Assembly: GCA_002338715.1 (NCBI GenBank)
Contig: DDIR01000121.1
Location: 9,863-34,350 of the forward strand
DNA: 24,488 bases
Origin: Phycisphaerales bacterium UBA1845
Lineage (GTDB): Bacteria > Planctomycetota > Phycisphaerae > UBA1845
Reading direction: 5' to 3'
Positions 1 through 7,614 of the stretch are shown here, piece by piece. Made by a program: the position numbers and the translations under genes. The notes under the pieces are model-generated. The model did no database searches and had not been told where the DNA came from. It saw only the letters and a list, made by a program, of their open reading frames with translations. The stretch's first letter is position 1. The number at the start of each line of letters is the position of its first letter.

Positions 1-259
1 AAGCCGCAAGCGCCGGGCGGATATCATGCACACCCCCCAAAGGTATCGCCCCTCGGGTTTCGAATGCATCCTGCATCTGCCGCACTTGATCGAACCAGCG
101 CGTGATGGTTTCCCCCCGTTTGCTGGGCGTGAGGCGACGGGCGAGATCCTTACCAAGCGTGCAGGCGCAGCAGTTGGCGAGGGATTCTCGGACGTTATCG
201 AACTTCAACTTGTCGAGGGTGTGCTGATCCACTTCAAAACGCGCCCGCTTCAGCGCCAT
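1..259 (-). CDS. mutS2: MutS2 family protein, N-terminal part (runs off the window)
   Basis: The reverse strand encodes 86 residues from an ATG at 259 down to the window edge with no stop. The start reads MALKRARFEVDQHTL and includes KLKFDNVRE, CTLGKDLARRL and GAIPLGGVHDIRPAL. These match the conserved MutS2 N-terminus: a 'hTL..LeFdkv' start, an 'SLGK...' segment, then 'P.GG..DIR.AL'. MutS2 proteins are MutS-like ATPases with a C-terminal Smr domain; in other bacteria they act in recombination control or in rescue of collided ribosomes. The ATPase and Smr parts lie outside the window, so they cannot be checked here. No good ribosome binding site precedes the ATG, and a GTG ten codons in (230-232) is an alternative start. 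The gene diverges from htrA across a 175-bp gap. Confidence 0.85.
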   Translation of the reverse strand, partial: MALKRARFEVDQHTLDKLKFDNVRESLANCCACTLGKDLARRLTPSKRGETITRWFDQVRQMQDAFETRGAIPLGGVHDIRPALAA

Positions 260-351
260 GTCATTACAGTGACAGACAAATTCCCATTTTCGCAATCACC
301 AACCGCTTTACCCAAAACCACCATCTTCGAATTCGTCACAAACCCGATTTT

Positions 352-382
352 TTCGAGACGGGGCGAGGTGGGCAGATATAAT
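352..382 (+). promoter_or_regulatory. Candidate sigma-70 type promoter of htrA
   Basis: A perfect TATAAT lies at 377-382, about 50 nt before the htrA ATG. The -35 side is weak: TTCGAG at 352-357 with a 19-bp spacer is the best I see. The reverse strand of the same A/T-rich stretch also reads TATTAT, so the site could serve the divergent mutS2 gene as well. The call rests on pattern only. Confidence 0.4.
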
Positions 383-434
383 ACAAACAACAGGCCCAAT
401 TGATAGTCACACGCGACGCCAGAGAGGTTCGCCT

Positions 435-1892
435 ATGCCAAACGTCGATTCGCCGAACATCCCCTCAACTGGACACCGACTCCGTCCCCATCGATTTGCC
501 AAACTCGCGATCGTTGCAGCGCTGCTGTGCCCGGCTGCCCTCGCGATGGCGGACGACCTGTACAGCATACCCGATATGAAGAAGCTGGAGCGGACGTTTG
601 AGCGGATCGCGGAGAATGTGCGGCCTTCGGTCGTGAGCATCAGTACAAGGCGGTTGTTCGAGATGCGGCGGGGCGGTGAGCGGATGGTCCCGCACAGCCA
701 GGGATCCGGTTTGGTCTATCGCTCCAATGGATACATCATCACCAACCATCACGTGATCGAAGGCGCCGACGAAATCACCGTCGTGGTGTCCGACGGCTCG
801 CGGCGAAATTACGACGCTCATGTTGTTCAGTTTGATCCACGTTCGGATCTCGCGGTCTTGAAGATCGACGCCCAGAATCTGCGGGTCGCGCCGTTGAGCG
901 ATCTCTCGGAAGTGCGGATGGGACAGTGGGTCTTTACGATGGGCAACCCGTTCGGATTGGCCAACGACGACGGCAACACATCGGTGTCGTTTGGTACGGT
1001 GGGAACGATGGGCCGATCGCTGACCGGTTTGATTTCTTCCGAAAACAACGACCGATATTACGGCAACCTCATTCAGACGGATGCCAGCATCAATCCCGGT
1101 AACAGTGGCGGACCGCTGTTCGATCTGGAGGGTCGCGTTGTCGGTGTGAATACGGCGATGGTGTCGGGTTCCGGTGTGGACGAAGGGTTGGGGTTTGCTA
1201 TTCCGATTTCGTCGCGGACGCGGCGCATTATTTCGGAGTTGGCGGATGGTCGGGTTGTGCGTTACGGTTTCTTGGGCGTGACGATTGCCGACCCGGATCT
1301 GAGTGACGTGCGCAATCGCAACGTACTTCGTGGACGCGGCGCGTTAATCAGGGATTTAACGGGCGATGCGTCGGCATCTCCTGCTGCCCGTGCGGGTTTG
1401 AAAGTTGGTGATGTCATCACCGAGTTCGACGGTCAGCCGGTGCTCGATTCAGATCATCTGATTCGACTCGTTGGAGAAACGCCGATCGGTCGCGACATTG
1501 ATGTGGTGTACATTCGCAATCGGCAGCAGTTGGCCGCCAAGGTGCAGTTGGCCGAGCGCGTCGAGACGGTCCTCGCCCGTCGCTCGTACGGTGTGCCGAA
1601 TGAAGAATACGAGATGCCGAAGATCGAGTGGCGCGGTGCGATGCTCGTTGAGCCGACGCGTTCGTTCATCGAAGCCAAGGGCATTTCACCCGGCGATTCG
1701 GGGATCTACGTCCTGGAGTGCACGAGCGATTCCAAGTTGCATCGCAGCGGACTTCGCAACGGGGACCTGATCGATCGCGTCGACGGCAAGCGGGTTCAGA
1801 CTTTTCGTGAACTAAGCCAGTTTGAGGCAGAAGCCAGCGGAAAATTCACGCTGGAACTCCGCAATGGCAAGAAGATCACGATCCGCAAGTAG
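435..1892 (+). CDS. HtrA/Deg-family periplasmic serine protease with two PDZ domains
   Basis: This 485-residue protein would degrade or refold damaged proteins outside the cytoplasm. A basic N-region followed by a hydrophobic stretch (about 22-38, ending ALAMADD) looks like a signal peptide. The trypsin-like domain spans about 55-270. The catalytic triad is intact: His106 in the NHHVIEGAD motif, Asp138 in RSDLAVLKI, and Ser224 in the GNSGGPLFD motif. Two PDZ domains follow, at about 278-375 (GFLGVTI, then ARAGLKVGDVI) and 400-483 (then RSGLRNGDLI). Length and domain order match DegP/DegQ-type proteins. The sequence AGAGAGG ends 8 nt before the ATG and supports this start. The downstream membrane-protein gene is 325 bp away, so it may be transcribed separately. 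Which Deg subfamily this belongs to cannot be decided by eye. Confidence 0.93.
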   Translation: MPNVDSPNIPSTGHRLRPHRFAKLAIVAALLCPAALAMADDLYSIPDMKKLERTFERIAENVRPSVVSISTRRLFEMRRGGERMVPHSQGSGLVYRSNGYIITNHHVIEGADEITVVVSDGSRRNYDAHVVQFDPRSDLAVLKIDAQNLRVAPLSDLSEVRMGQWVFTMGNPFGLANDDGNTSVSFGTVGTMGRSLTGLISSENNDRYYGNLIQTDASINPGNSGGPLFDLEGRVVGVNTAMVSGSGVDEGLGFAIPISSRTRRIISELADGRVVRYGFLGVTIADPDLSDVRNRNVLRGRGALIRDLTGDASASPAARAGLKVGDVITEFDGQPVLDSDHLIRLVGETPIGRDIDVVYIRNRQQLAAKVQLAERVETVLARRSYGVPNEEYEMPKIEWRGAMLVEPTRSFIEAKGISPGDSGIYVLECTSDSKLHRSGLRNGDLIDRVDGKRVQTFRELSQFEAEASGKFTLELRNGKKITIRK

Positions 1893-2217
1893 GTCTTGCC
1901 ACAACACCACGCTTACAATTGGACGGTCGTCATCTCGCAATTGACGCGTTTTCCTGCAACCCCGCGATCATTCGATCGTATGTGCCTTTCGAGGGGCTGG
2001 TGCGCCCGGACGCAATTGGCGATTCCGCCAGCATGCCCACCGACCCTGTTTTCAGTGTTGCCGATCACCCTGCGGATGGGCCGTTTGAAATGCGGCTTCA
2101 AGTCTATATGGTTTGGGCTTGGATCGATTGGCGTCACGGTCGATTTAATGGTTGGATTCGCTTCGATCCGTTGAGGGGCGGGTTGGCACAGGTTTCGGTT
2201 GCGGTTTGGGAACTCGG
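1893..2217 (+). other. Intergenic stretch with no recognisable gene
   Basis: The 325 bp after htrA contain open frames, but none gives a protein-like composition or a good ribosome binding site, and they run into the following gene in other frames. No clear terminator is visible. TATATG at 2105-2110 could be a -10 element for the next gene, but it has no well-spaced -35. Confidence 0.4.
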
Positions 2218-3081
2218 ATGGATACGGGGCGGCAATTCGTCATCAATACGATTTACGTCGCGGGTGACGATGACGTCAGACCCTCGAGGGGGCTGCGCGG
2301 CGTGGCGCTGGTCACCTTGCTCGTGTCGTTCGCATGGTTGTATGTCACCTGGGCACCGATGTATCGCTGGACCCAGAAGTCACTGATGTTTGGCGAATTG
2401 CACATCGCCAGCAGCATGATGAACCTTCAGCCGATTGAACCGATCCAATCCACCACCGAGGAAAAAGGCGACGACAAACCAAAGAAACCCATGTCGCGCG
2501 CCGAGCGCAAGAAAATGAACGCCGAGAAGCGCGCGAAAATCCGGAAAGCACAAGCCGAGCGGAAAGCCCGCGCCGAAGAGCGCAGACAAGCCGCGAAGAA
2601 TGCGCAGGTTGTGTTGGCGGCAGCCGCTGGCGGTTGGCTTGCGGTGGCGACGCTGACCGGTTTCCTGCTGACAATTGCAGGTTGCTCGGGACTGAGTTCG
2701 AAGGGACGACTGCGGCACATCGGCGTGTATCTACTGCCGATCAGCGTGATCGCGTGTGGCATCATCGGGTGGTACGTACAGAAAAAGTATTCCTGGTACG
2801 AGACGTTGCTTCCGCCGTGGGTCAAGCCGGTGACCATTGGATTGGGGATGGCCGCCTTCGGTTCGATCGGGTTCATGCTCAATCGACACGGGCGGGGCAT
2901 GCATTCGCTCGCTGCGTTGGGCGTGATCGTGTCTGCTTTGCTCAGTATGGCCGCCATCTGGGTCACGGTCCGCTGGGGACAAATGCCTTCAGAACACGTC
3001 AACGCGGCGCTCTATACGAAGATATTTGTTGTACAATCCGCCTACGGGTGGTTGCTGCTGCTGGCTATCCGATTCACCTGA
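2218..3081 (+). CDS. Multi-pass membrane protein with a long basic linker, function unknown
   Basis: I do not recognise this family. The 287-residue protein has a hydrophobic segment at about 27-48, then a highly charged stretch at about 80-128. That stretch is almost entirely Lys, Arg, Glu and Ala (for example SRAERKKMNAEKRAKIRKAQ) and is likely a long helix or coiled coil. Five more hydrophobic segments follow, at about 130-154, 168-187, 203-221, 230-251 and 267-285. It ends 16 nt before tyrA, so the two may be co-transcribed. The start is uncertain: the frame is open upstream to a TTG at 2152, but the ATG at 2218 is the first ATG that leaves a compact protein, with a GGGAAC 6 nt upstream as a weak ribosome binding site. 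The basic linker could bind nucleic acid, phospholipid heads or a partner protein; nothing in the sequence decides this. Confidence 0.7.
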   Translation: MDTGRQFVINTIYVAGDDDVRPSRGLRGVALVTLLVSFAWLYVTWAPMYRWTQKSLMFGELHIASSMMNLQPIEPIQSTTEEKGDDKPKKPMSRAERKKMNAEKRAKIRKAQAERKARAEERRQAAKNAQVVLAAAAGGWLAVATLTGFLLTIAGCSGLSSKGRLRHIGVYLLPISVIACGIIGWYVQKKYSWYETLLPPWVKPVTIGLGMAAFGSIGFMLNRHGRGMHSLAALGVIVSALLSMAAIWVTVRWGQMPSEHVNAALYTKIFVVQSAYGWLLLLAIRFT

Positions 3082-3097
3082 TCGCTTAGAGAACGCC

Positions 3098-4261
3098 ATG
3101 GGTCGTGACCCCGAACCAAACAAACCTGCTGAAGAAAAGACGCGGCCTCTCTCGGTCCTGCGGGCGATGATCGACTCGATCGACCACGACGTTTTGCAAT
3201 TGCTTGCGAAACGCAATGCCCTGGTCGGGGAAATCGCTGAGTTTAAGCGCACGCATCGCCGCCGCATTCGCGATCTGAGTCGCGAGCGCGAACTGCTTTC
3301 CGATCGGCGCGATCGGGCGATGCCATTGGGCCTTTCGCCTGAGATGATCGAGAGCATGTTTCGTTTGATCCTCTGGGCCAGCCGCGATCGGCAGGCGACG
3401 CTCAAAGCCGAAGTGCCCATTGATGTCGAACCGCGTACCGTTGCGATCATCGGCGGCAAGGGCGGCATGGGTAAGTGCTTCGCCAACCTGTTCGGCGACC
3501 TGGGGCACGCGGTGATGATCGCCGACGTGGACACGCAGCTTTCGTCGAAGGAAGCCGCATCGGTCGCCGACGTGGTGGTGATCAGCGTGCCGATCGAGGT
3601 GACGGCTGACGTGATCCGCGAACTCGGTCCGCTCGTCAAGAAGGACGGCCTGCTGATCGACGTGTGCTCGGTGAAAACCGAACCGCTCAAGGTGATGCTG
3701 GAGCATTGCGAAGCGAGTGTCGTCGGGACGCACCCATTGTTTGGCCCGAGCGTTCACTCGCTTCAGGGGCAGCGGTTGGTGATTACGCCGGGGCGCGGTG
3801 ATGAGTGGCTTGCGTGGCTCAAGTCGACGTTTGAAGCCCGCGGGTTGGAGTTGCTGGAGACGACGGCAGAGCGTCACGACAAGGCGATGGCGATCGTGCA
3901 GGTCTTGACGCATTTTTCGACGGAAGTCATGGGCAAAACGATGGCGCGGCTGGGCGTGCCCATCGATGAAACCTTGCTGTTTACGTCGCCGATCTACCTG
4001 ATGGAAATGTTCATGACGGCGCGGCATTTTGCACAATCGCCGCGGTTGTACGGTTCCATTCAGATGGCCAACCCGGAAACGCCAGCGGTGACAGCCGCCT
4101 ATATTGAGGCGGCAGAAGCGCTGCGGCAAATCGCCACAGCCAAAGACCGCGACGCATTCGAGCAGACGTTTGACGAAGTGCGGGCGTACTTCGGCGAGTT
4201 CACCGAACAGGCGATGGCCCAGTCCGATTTCCTGATCGATCGCATAGTGGAACGAACATGA
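3098..4261 (+). CDS. tyrA: Bifunctional chorismate mutase / prephenate dehydrogenase (T-protein)
   Basis: This enzyme would convert chorismate to prephenate and then oxidise it to 4-hydroxyphenylpyruvate with NAD, for tyrosine synthesis in the cytoplasm. Residues 15-105 form an AroQ-type chorismate mutase. The residues expected at its active site are visible: Arg22, Arg39, Lys50, Asp59, Arg62, Glu63 and Gln99. A dehydrogenase domain starts at about 113, with a GGKGGMG nucleotide-binding loop at 119-125. His212 in THPLFGP matches the catalytic His197 of E. coli TyrA, and Arg309 in MTARHFAQ matches its prephenate-binding Arg294. Length is 387 residues, against 373 for E. coli TyrA as I recall it. 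I chose ATG 3098 because the open frame to 3026 overlaps the upstream gene and adds nothing family-like; only a weak AGAGAA precedes it. The last codons overlap the next gene. Confidence 0.93.
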   Translation: MGRDPEPNKPAEEKTRPLSVLRAMIDSIDHDVLQLLAKRNALVGEIAEFKRTHRRRIRDLSRERELLSDRRDRAMPLGLSPEMIESMFRLILWASRDRQATLKAEVPIDVEPRTVAIIGGKGGMGKCFANLFGDLGHAVMIADVDTQLSSKEAASVADVVVISVPIEVTADVIRELGPLVKKDGLLIDVCSVKTEPLKVMLEHCEASVVGTHPLFGPSVHSLQGQRLVITPGRGDEWLAWLKSTFEARGLELLETTAERHDKAMAIVQVLTHFSTEVMGKTMARLGVPIDETLLFTSPIYLMEMFMTARHFAQSPRLYGSIQMANPETPAVTAAYIEAAEALRQIATAKDRDAFEQTFDEVRAYFGEFTEQAMAQSDFLIDRIVERT

Positions 4262-4662
4262 TCATGGACGTAGCCAAATCATCGACTGACGTTGCCGCGA
4301 TAGGCAAGTCGAATCGAACGCGCTTGATCGTCGTGCGCACGTTGATTGTTCTCTTCGTGGCTGCGATGTTGACGCTGTTTGTCCTGTTTGTGTATGGCAG
4401 TCTGAAAACCAACGAGATTGTGGCTGGCATGAAGGACTTTGAGCCCGGCACCGAACTGTCGGCTGTCATCGCGAAGTACGGCGAACCCGATCGCGTCGAC
4501 CCGGTGGATGGCACGTGGATCTGGGGCCGACGCCTGATTCAAACGCCCGAGACGGTCAAGTCCGTCGCCGCGTACACAAACAACATTCGCCCGCAGGTCT
4601 GTTCATACCTTTTGGACGCCGACAACCGCATTGTAAAAATAGAAGTGTTCGCATCGTATTGA
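4258..4662 (+). CDS. Small membrane-anchored protein, possibly BamE/SmpA-like domain
   Basis: The start ATG overlaps the tyrA stop in an ATGA arrangement, so translation is probably coupled. The 134-residue product has a basic N-terminus, one hydrophobic helix at about 23-47, and a soluble domain. That domain contains KYGEPDRVDPVDGTWIWG, which resembles the 'lG.Pd....dg..W.Y' pattern of SmpA/OmlA (BamE)-type folds. There is no lipobox cysteine, so it would be held by the N-terminal helix and face outwards. A second ATG at 4264 is possible. The family guess is weak and the role unknown; the link to tyrA may be only transcriptional. The 3' end of the gene forms the left arm of a terminator hairpin. 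Confidence 0.72.
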   Translation: MIMDVAKSSTDVAAIGKSNRTRLIVVRTLIVLFVAAMLTLFVLFVYGSLKTNEIVAGMKDFEPGTELSAVIAKYGEPDRVDPVDGTWIWGRRLIQTPETVKSVAAYTNNIRPQVCSYLLDADNRIVKIEVFASY

Positions 4663-4686
4663 TGCGAACACTTGATGGTGCTTTTT
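4635..4686. terminator. Bidirectional intrinsic terminator between convergent blocks
   Basis: A perfect 13-bp inverted repeat (arms 4643-4655 and 4661-4673) encloses a 5-nt loop. On the plus strand five Ts follow at 4682-4686, 8 nt after the stem. On the minus strand a five-T run (plus-strand As 4635-4639) lies 3 nt after the stem, so the minus-strand version looks stronger. The stop codon of the preceding gene (4660-4662) spans the loop and right arm. The site would end both the tyrA block and the propeller-esterase gene, whose stop is about 170 nt away. Confidence 0.72.
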
Positions 4687-4789
4687 GAATTCTCTGAGTT
4701 CGCCCGTTGCGTCGTTGTTGCGATTTGCTCGCACACTCTTCGCGGTACGGGGCCGGTACTCGCCAAGATTGACTTCGCTTTCCCCCTGG

Positions 4790-4809
4790 ATTCCCGCCTT
4801 CGCGGGAAT
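4790..4809. repeat. REP-like palindrome of the 'ATTCCCGC-GCGGGAAT' type
   Basis: An 8-bp perfect stem with a CTTC loop sits within the context CTGG-(palindrome)-GACGG. The plus-strand reading frame spells SPWIPAFAGMT. That peptide is a familiar mistranslation of dispersed intergenic palindromes in many bacterial genomes. Only one copy is in this window, so its repetitive nature is inferred from the pattern. It lies in the gap between convergent genes, where such elements usually sit. Confidence 0.55.
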
Positions 4810-4844
4810 GACGGCGCTGTCGCTGCGCTTGAATCAGAGGCGCT

Positions 4845-7301
4845 TTAGCCCGTTGAGTCCTTCGGGAATATAGCGTTGAACATGGCGTCGTAGCGATTCA
4901 CCCAACTGGACCATCCGGTTCCGTCGTGCACTTCACCACCCTGAATTTTGAAGCCCTTCTTCCGCATCGTGCCAGCAAACTTCGCAGCCTCTGCGCCGAT
5001 GTCCCACGCTTCGTGCGGATTGCGGAAGTCGTACTTGCCCCATTCCATGTAGATGACGGGTGGGGCGGCTTTGTGATCCTCGACGAGCTGGTTGAGCGTG
5101 CCTTTGACGCCATCGAAAATAAACGGTGATTGCGTCGCGACGTTGCCGACGACGTCGGGGTTTCGAAGGGCCCAACTGATGGCCGTCACGCCGGCAAATC
5201 CGATTCCGACACTCGCACGGGCTTTGGGGGACTTTTCAGTGTGATACGTTTCATCGATCAGCGGGATCAATTCCTTGATGAGCATGTCTGAATACGGTTC
5301 CATCGGACCGCGGTGCATGTACTTGATAAACACTGCGATGGTCGGACGGATCGAAGTGCCGCAGAGGTGATCGAGTGACTGCGGTAACTTGCCGTGTTCC
5401 ATGGCGGCTTGACCCGCGTGGATGTACGCGACTGGATAGCGTGTGTCGTTCGTGTCGTGACCGTATGGCACGTAAACGTCAAACGCGACCTTGGTTTCGA
5501 GAATCTTGCTGTCGAGTTCCTTCGTATCGATCCGACCTTTGTGGGCAACTTCGGTGTCGGCAAGGTACGCGGGCGCTTTCCACTTCGGCATCGAGAACCA
5601 CGACATTTCGAGCGGATCACCGCTGAACGACATTTCCATATCCTTGGTCAGCATTCGGCAAACGGTCTTGCGCTCGTTGCGCGGATCGGTGATTTCTTCG
5701 TAGTCGCGCATGAAGAGGTAGTTCAGCCGAGCATCCGGTTCGATTTGAACGGAGCGGTAGAACATGTCGGTGTCAGCCAGTCGCGTCATCGGGCTTTCCT
5801 GGCGCGCGCCGAACAGGTCGCCAGCCACCGCGAGGTCCTGACCTTCACCTTTGTAGACGAAGTGGACCCAGCCGGAGTCTTCGACGATGGGAAATTCCTT
5901 CTGGGCAGCGATGAACTTGTCGACAACGGCTTGCTTGTTGTCGGCTGCGTTCACCTCTTCAAGAAAAGCGTGGAATTTGGACTTGGTATCACCCGCAGCC
6001 GTCTTCATGTCTGAACCGAGCGACGTCGCGGCATTGGGGACGATGTCGACCCGGGCGATGGCGTCGAGGCTGCGGACGTAAATCGAACCGTTTGAATAAC
6101 TCGGATGCGCCCACGCGAGATTTTCGAAGACGGGCAGGCTGGCGACCTCTTCGTATTTTTCGGGCGTGGCTTTGACGATGTGCATGCTGCCTTCTTTGGT
6201 GATGATCACGAGGTGGCCATCAACGAGGATGAGAAATCCATCACCGGGTTGGCGGGACTTCCATTTGGGTTTGCCGGTTTCAATATCGACGCACGTGAGG
6301 AAGCGACTGCTGAAAGCGTAGACGTGTCCGTCGAGATAAACGGGGACGTTGTAGCTGTTGCGGATGCTGCGATCCTCCCAAACGTGTTTGGACGAAACCT
6401 TCTGTTCCTCGCGGATGAGTTGCATCAGCGACGACGATTCGTCCTTGTATGCGAGAAAAAATCGGTCAACACCGGCAGGCACCGGTGTCAGACTCATCAA
6501 CCCGCGTGCGCCCTCGCCGGCATGATCCTGCTGCCAGATTATGTCGCCGTTGGCGGCATCGATCGCGTAGATGGATTTGTTGCAAGTGGCCAGGATACGC
6601 GTCGCGCCGTTCCACACGTATTGAATGGGCGATTGGTAGTTGCATCCGTCTTCACCGGTGCTCCAGAGTTTTTCGCCTGTGTTTGGGTCAAAGCCGGCGA
6701 CGGCAGCTTTCTCGGAATTCATTTCCAGGACGACGACGCCATTGAGAAAGATTGGCGACGTGCCGAACCCGTAGTGGGGCTTGGCGCATTGATGGTCTTC
6801 GACAAGATTGGTTTTCCAAACTTCCTTGCCGGTTTTCAGATCGATCGCGGCGAAGTTACCGCGCGGATCAAGGGCGAATACTTTGCCGGTTGCGATGAGC
6901 GGTGTGGTGATCGGGCCATCGTGCGATCCGTCATGACCCTTGTAGAACTCGGCCAACACATATCGCCATTTTTCTTTTCCGGTTTCCGTATCGAATGCGG
7001 CGACGAGGTCGTTGGTTCCGTCGGAAAACATCGTGACGGCGCATCCATCCGCGACGGCGACTCCGGAATACCCGCTGCCGATTTTCTGCAACCAGCCAAG
7101 CTTCAAGCCGCAATGATCGGATTCGGTCAACTTGGTTTTTCCGACGTACGTACCGTCACCAGTCGGGCCGCGGAATCCAGGCCAATCATGATTCTCGCCG
7201 GCGCGAACGGCAGTCACAAAGGTCGCGCCAAAAACGCACGACATGAGCAAGCCGAGCGCCAACCCCATGGTCCGCGTGTCTTTGATCTTCAGTAAGGCCA
7301 T
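4845..7301 (-). CDS. Exported PQQ-type beta-propeller fused to an esterase-like domain
   Basis: This 818-residue protein has a signal-peptide-like N-terminus (about 11-34, ending AVRAGE). Next comes WPGFRGPTGDG, a motif common at the start of PQQ-repeat proteins of planctomycetes. Propeller blades at about 65-420 carry repeated 'D..TGK..W' motifs (DTETGKEKW, DLKTGKEVW, DPNTGEKLW, DAANGDIIW, DIETGKPKW). Residues about 440-535 look like a beta-sandwich linker such as precedes Fes-type esterases. The C-terminal part, about 600-815, resembles the enterochelin/D-type esterase fold. At the nucleophile elbow the family GxSxGG reads GIGFAG (699-704), so Gly701 replaces Ser. An Asp (YDFRNP, 758) and a His (VHDGTGW, 792) are still present. 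The propeller may not bind PQQ at all. An AGGAGG (7308-7313) sits 6 nt before the ATG. The gene is monocistronic as far as can be seen. Confidence 0.85.
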   Translation of the reverse strand: MALLKIKDTRTMGLALGLLMSCVFGATFVTAVRAGENHDWPGFRGPTGDGTYVGKTKLTESDHCGLKLGWLQKIGSGYSGVAVADGCAVTMFSDGTNDLVAAFDTETGKEKWRYVLAEFYKGHDGSHDGPITTPLIATGKVFALDPRGNFAAIDLKTGKEVWKTNLVEDHQCAKPHYGFGTSPIFLNGVVVLEMNSEKAAVAGFDPNTGEKLWSTGEDGCNYQSPIQYVWNGATRILATCNKSIYAIDAANGDIIWQQDHAGEGARGLMSLTPVPAGVDRFFLAYKDESSSLMQLIREEQKVSSKHVWEDRSIRNSYNVPVYLDGHVYAFSSRFLTCVDIETGKPKWKSRQPGDGFLILVDGHLVIITKEGSMHIVKATPEKYEEVASLPVFENLAWAHPSYSNGSIYVRSLDAIARVDIVPNAATSLGSDMKTAAGDTKSKFHAFLEEVNAADNKQAVVDKFIAAQKEFPIVEDSGWVHFVYKGEGQDLAVAGDLFGARQESPMTRLADTDMFYRSVQIEPDARLNYLFMRDYEEITDPRNERKTVCRMLTKDMEMSFSGDPLEMSWFSMPKWKAPAYLADTEVAHKGRIDTKELDSKILETKVAFDVYVPYGHDTNDTRYPVAYIHAGQAAMEHGKLPQSLDHLCGTSIRPTIAVFIKYMHRGPMEPYSDMLIKELIPLIDETYHTEKSPKARASVGIGFAGVTAISWALRNPDVVGNVATQSPFIFDGVKGTLNQLVEDHKAAPPVIYMEWGKYDFRNPHEAWDIGAEAAKFAGTMRKKGFKIQGGEVHDGTGWSSWVNRYDAMFNAIFPKDSTG

Positions 7302-7536
7302 CGCAATCCTCCTGGATTTCTACCATCGCAAAACGAATTTGATTTGTACCATGGGTTCCACTGACCGGACTGGGAATTGGATGGTCAGGTTCCGGCCCAC
7401 TGTATCGAAGTGCCTCGGAATGAGGCTCACATGTTTAGAATTCAGATGTTCAAGAAGTGGGGCGCGAATGTCAACGAAGCAGTTACCGCGTGACAACTTC
7501 AGACAATCAAGATGCGTTTGGCGAGCGTATGACCAC

Positions 7537-7565
7537 AAAAAAAAAGGACGCCCGATTGGGCGTCC
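7537..7565 (-). terminator. Intrinsic terminator of the PEP-CTERM gene
   Basis: An 8-bp stem (7546-7553 with 7558-7565, arms GGACGCCC/GGGCGTCC) and a GATT loop are followed on the minus strand by nine Ts. It begins about 50 nt beyond the stop of the gene at 7615-8502. This is a textbook rho-independent terminator. The remaining part of this gap, 7302-7536, shows only the ribosome binding site of the propeller-esterase gene and no convincing promoter. Confidence 0.82.
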
Positions 7566-7614
7566 CGTAAGTGTTCATGTGATTGCTTGACTCCGATGGG
7601 AGTCGAAATGCGAA

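Noticed and set aside
401..411. TGATAGTCACA shared with 15825-15835
   Set aside because: An 11-base match is expected many times by chance in a window of this size.
1919..2386. 155-codon plus-strand frame after htrA
   Set aside because: It overlaps the membrane-protein gene in another frame and has no ribosome binding site or recognisable pattern.
3086..4129. 347-codon minus-strand frame opposite tyrA
   Set aside because: His- and Arg-rich shadow of a well-conserved gene.
4685..4873. Plus-strand open frame of 62 codons containing WIPAFAGMT
   Set aside because: The peptide is a translation of an intergenic palindrome, and the rest of the frame has no protein-like pattern or ribosome binding site.
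6105..7295. 396-codon plus-strand frame opposite the propeller-esterase gene
   Set aside because: Antisense shadow; the minus-strand gene has a signal peptide, an AGGAGG and clear propeller repeats.
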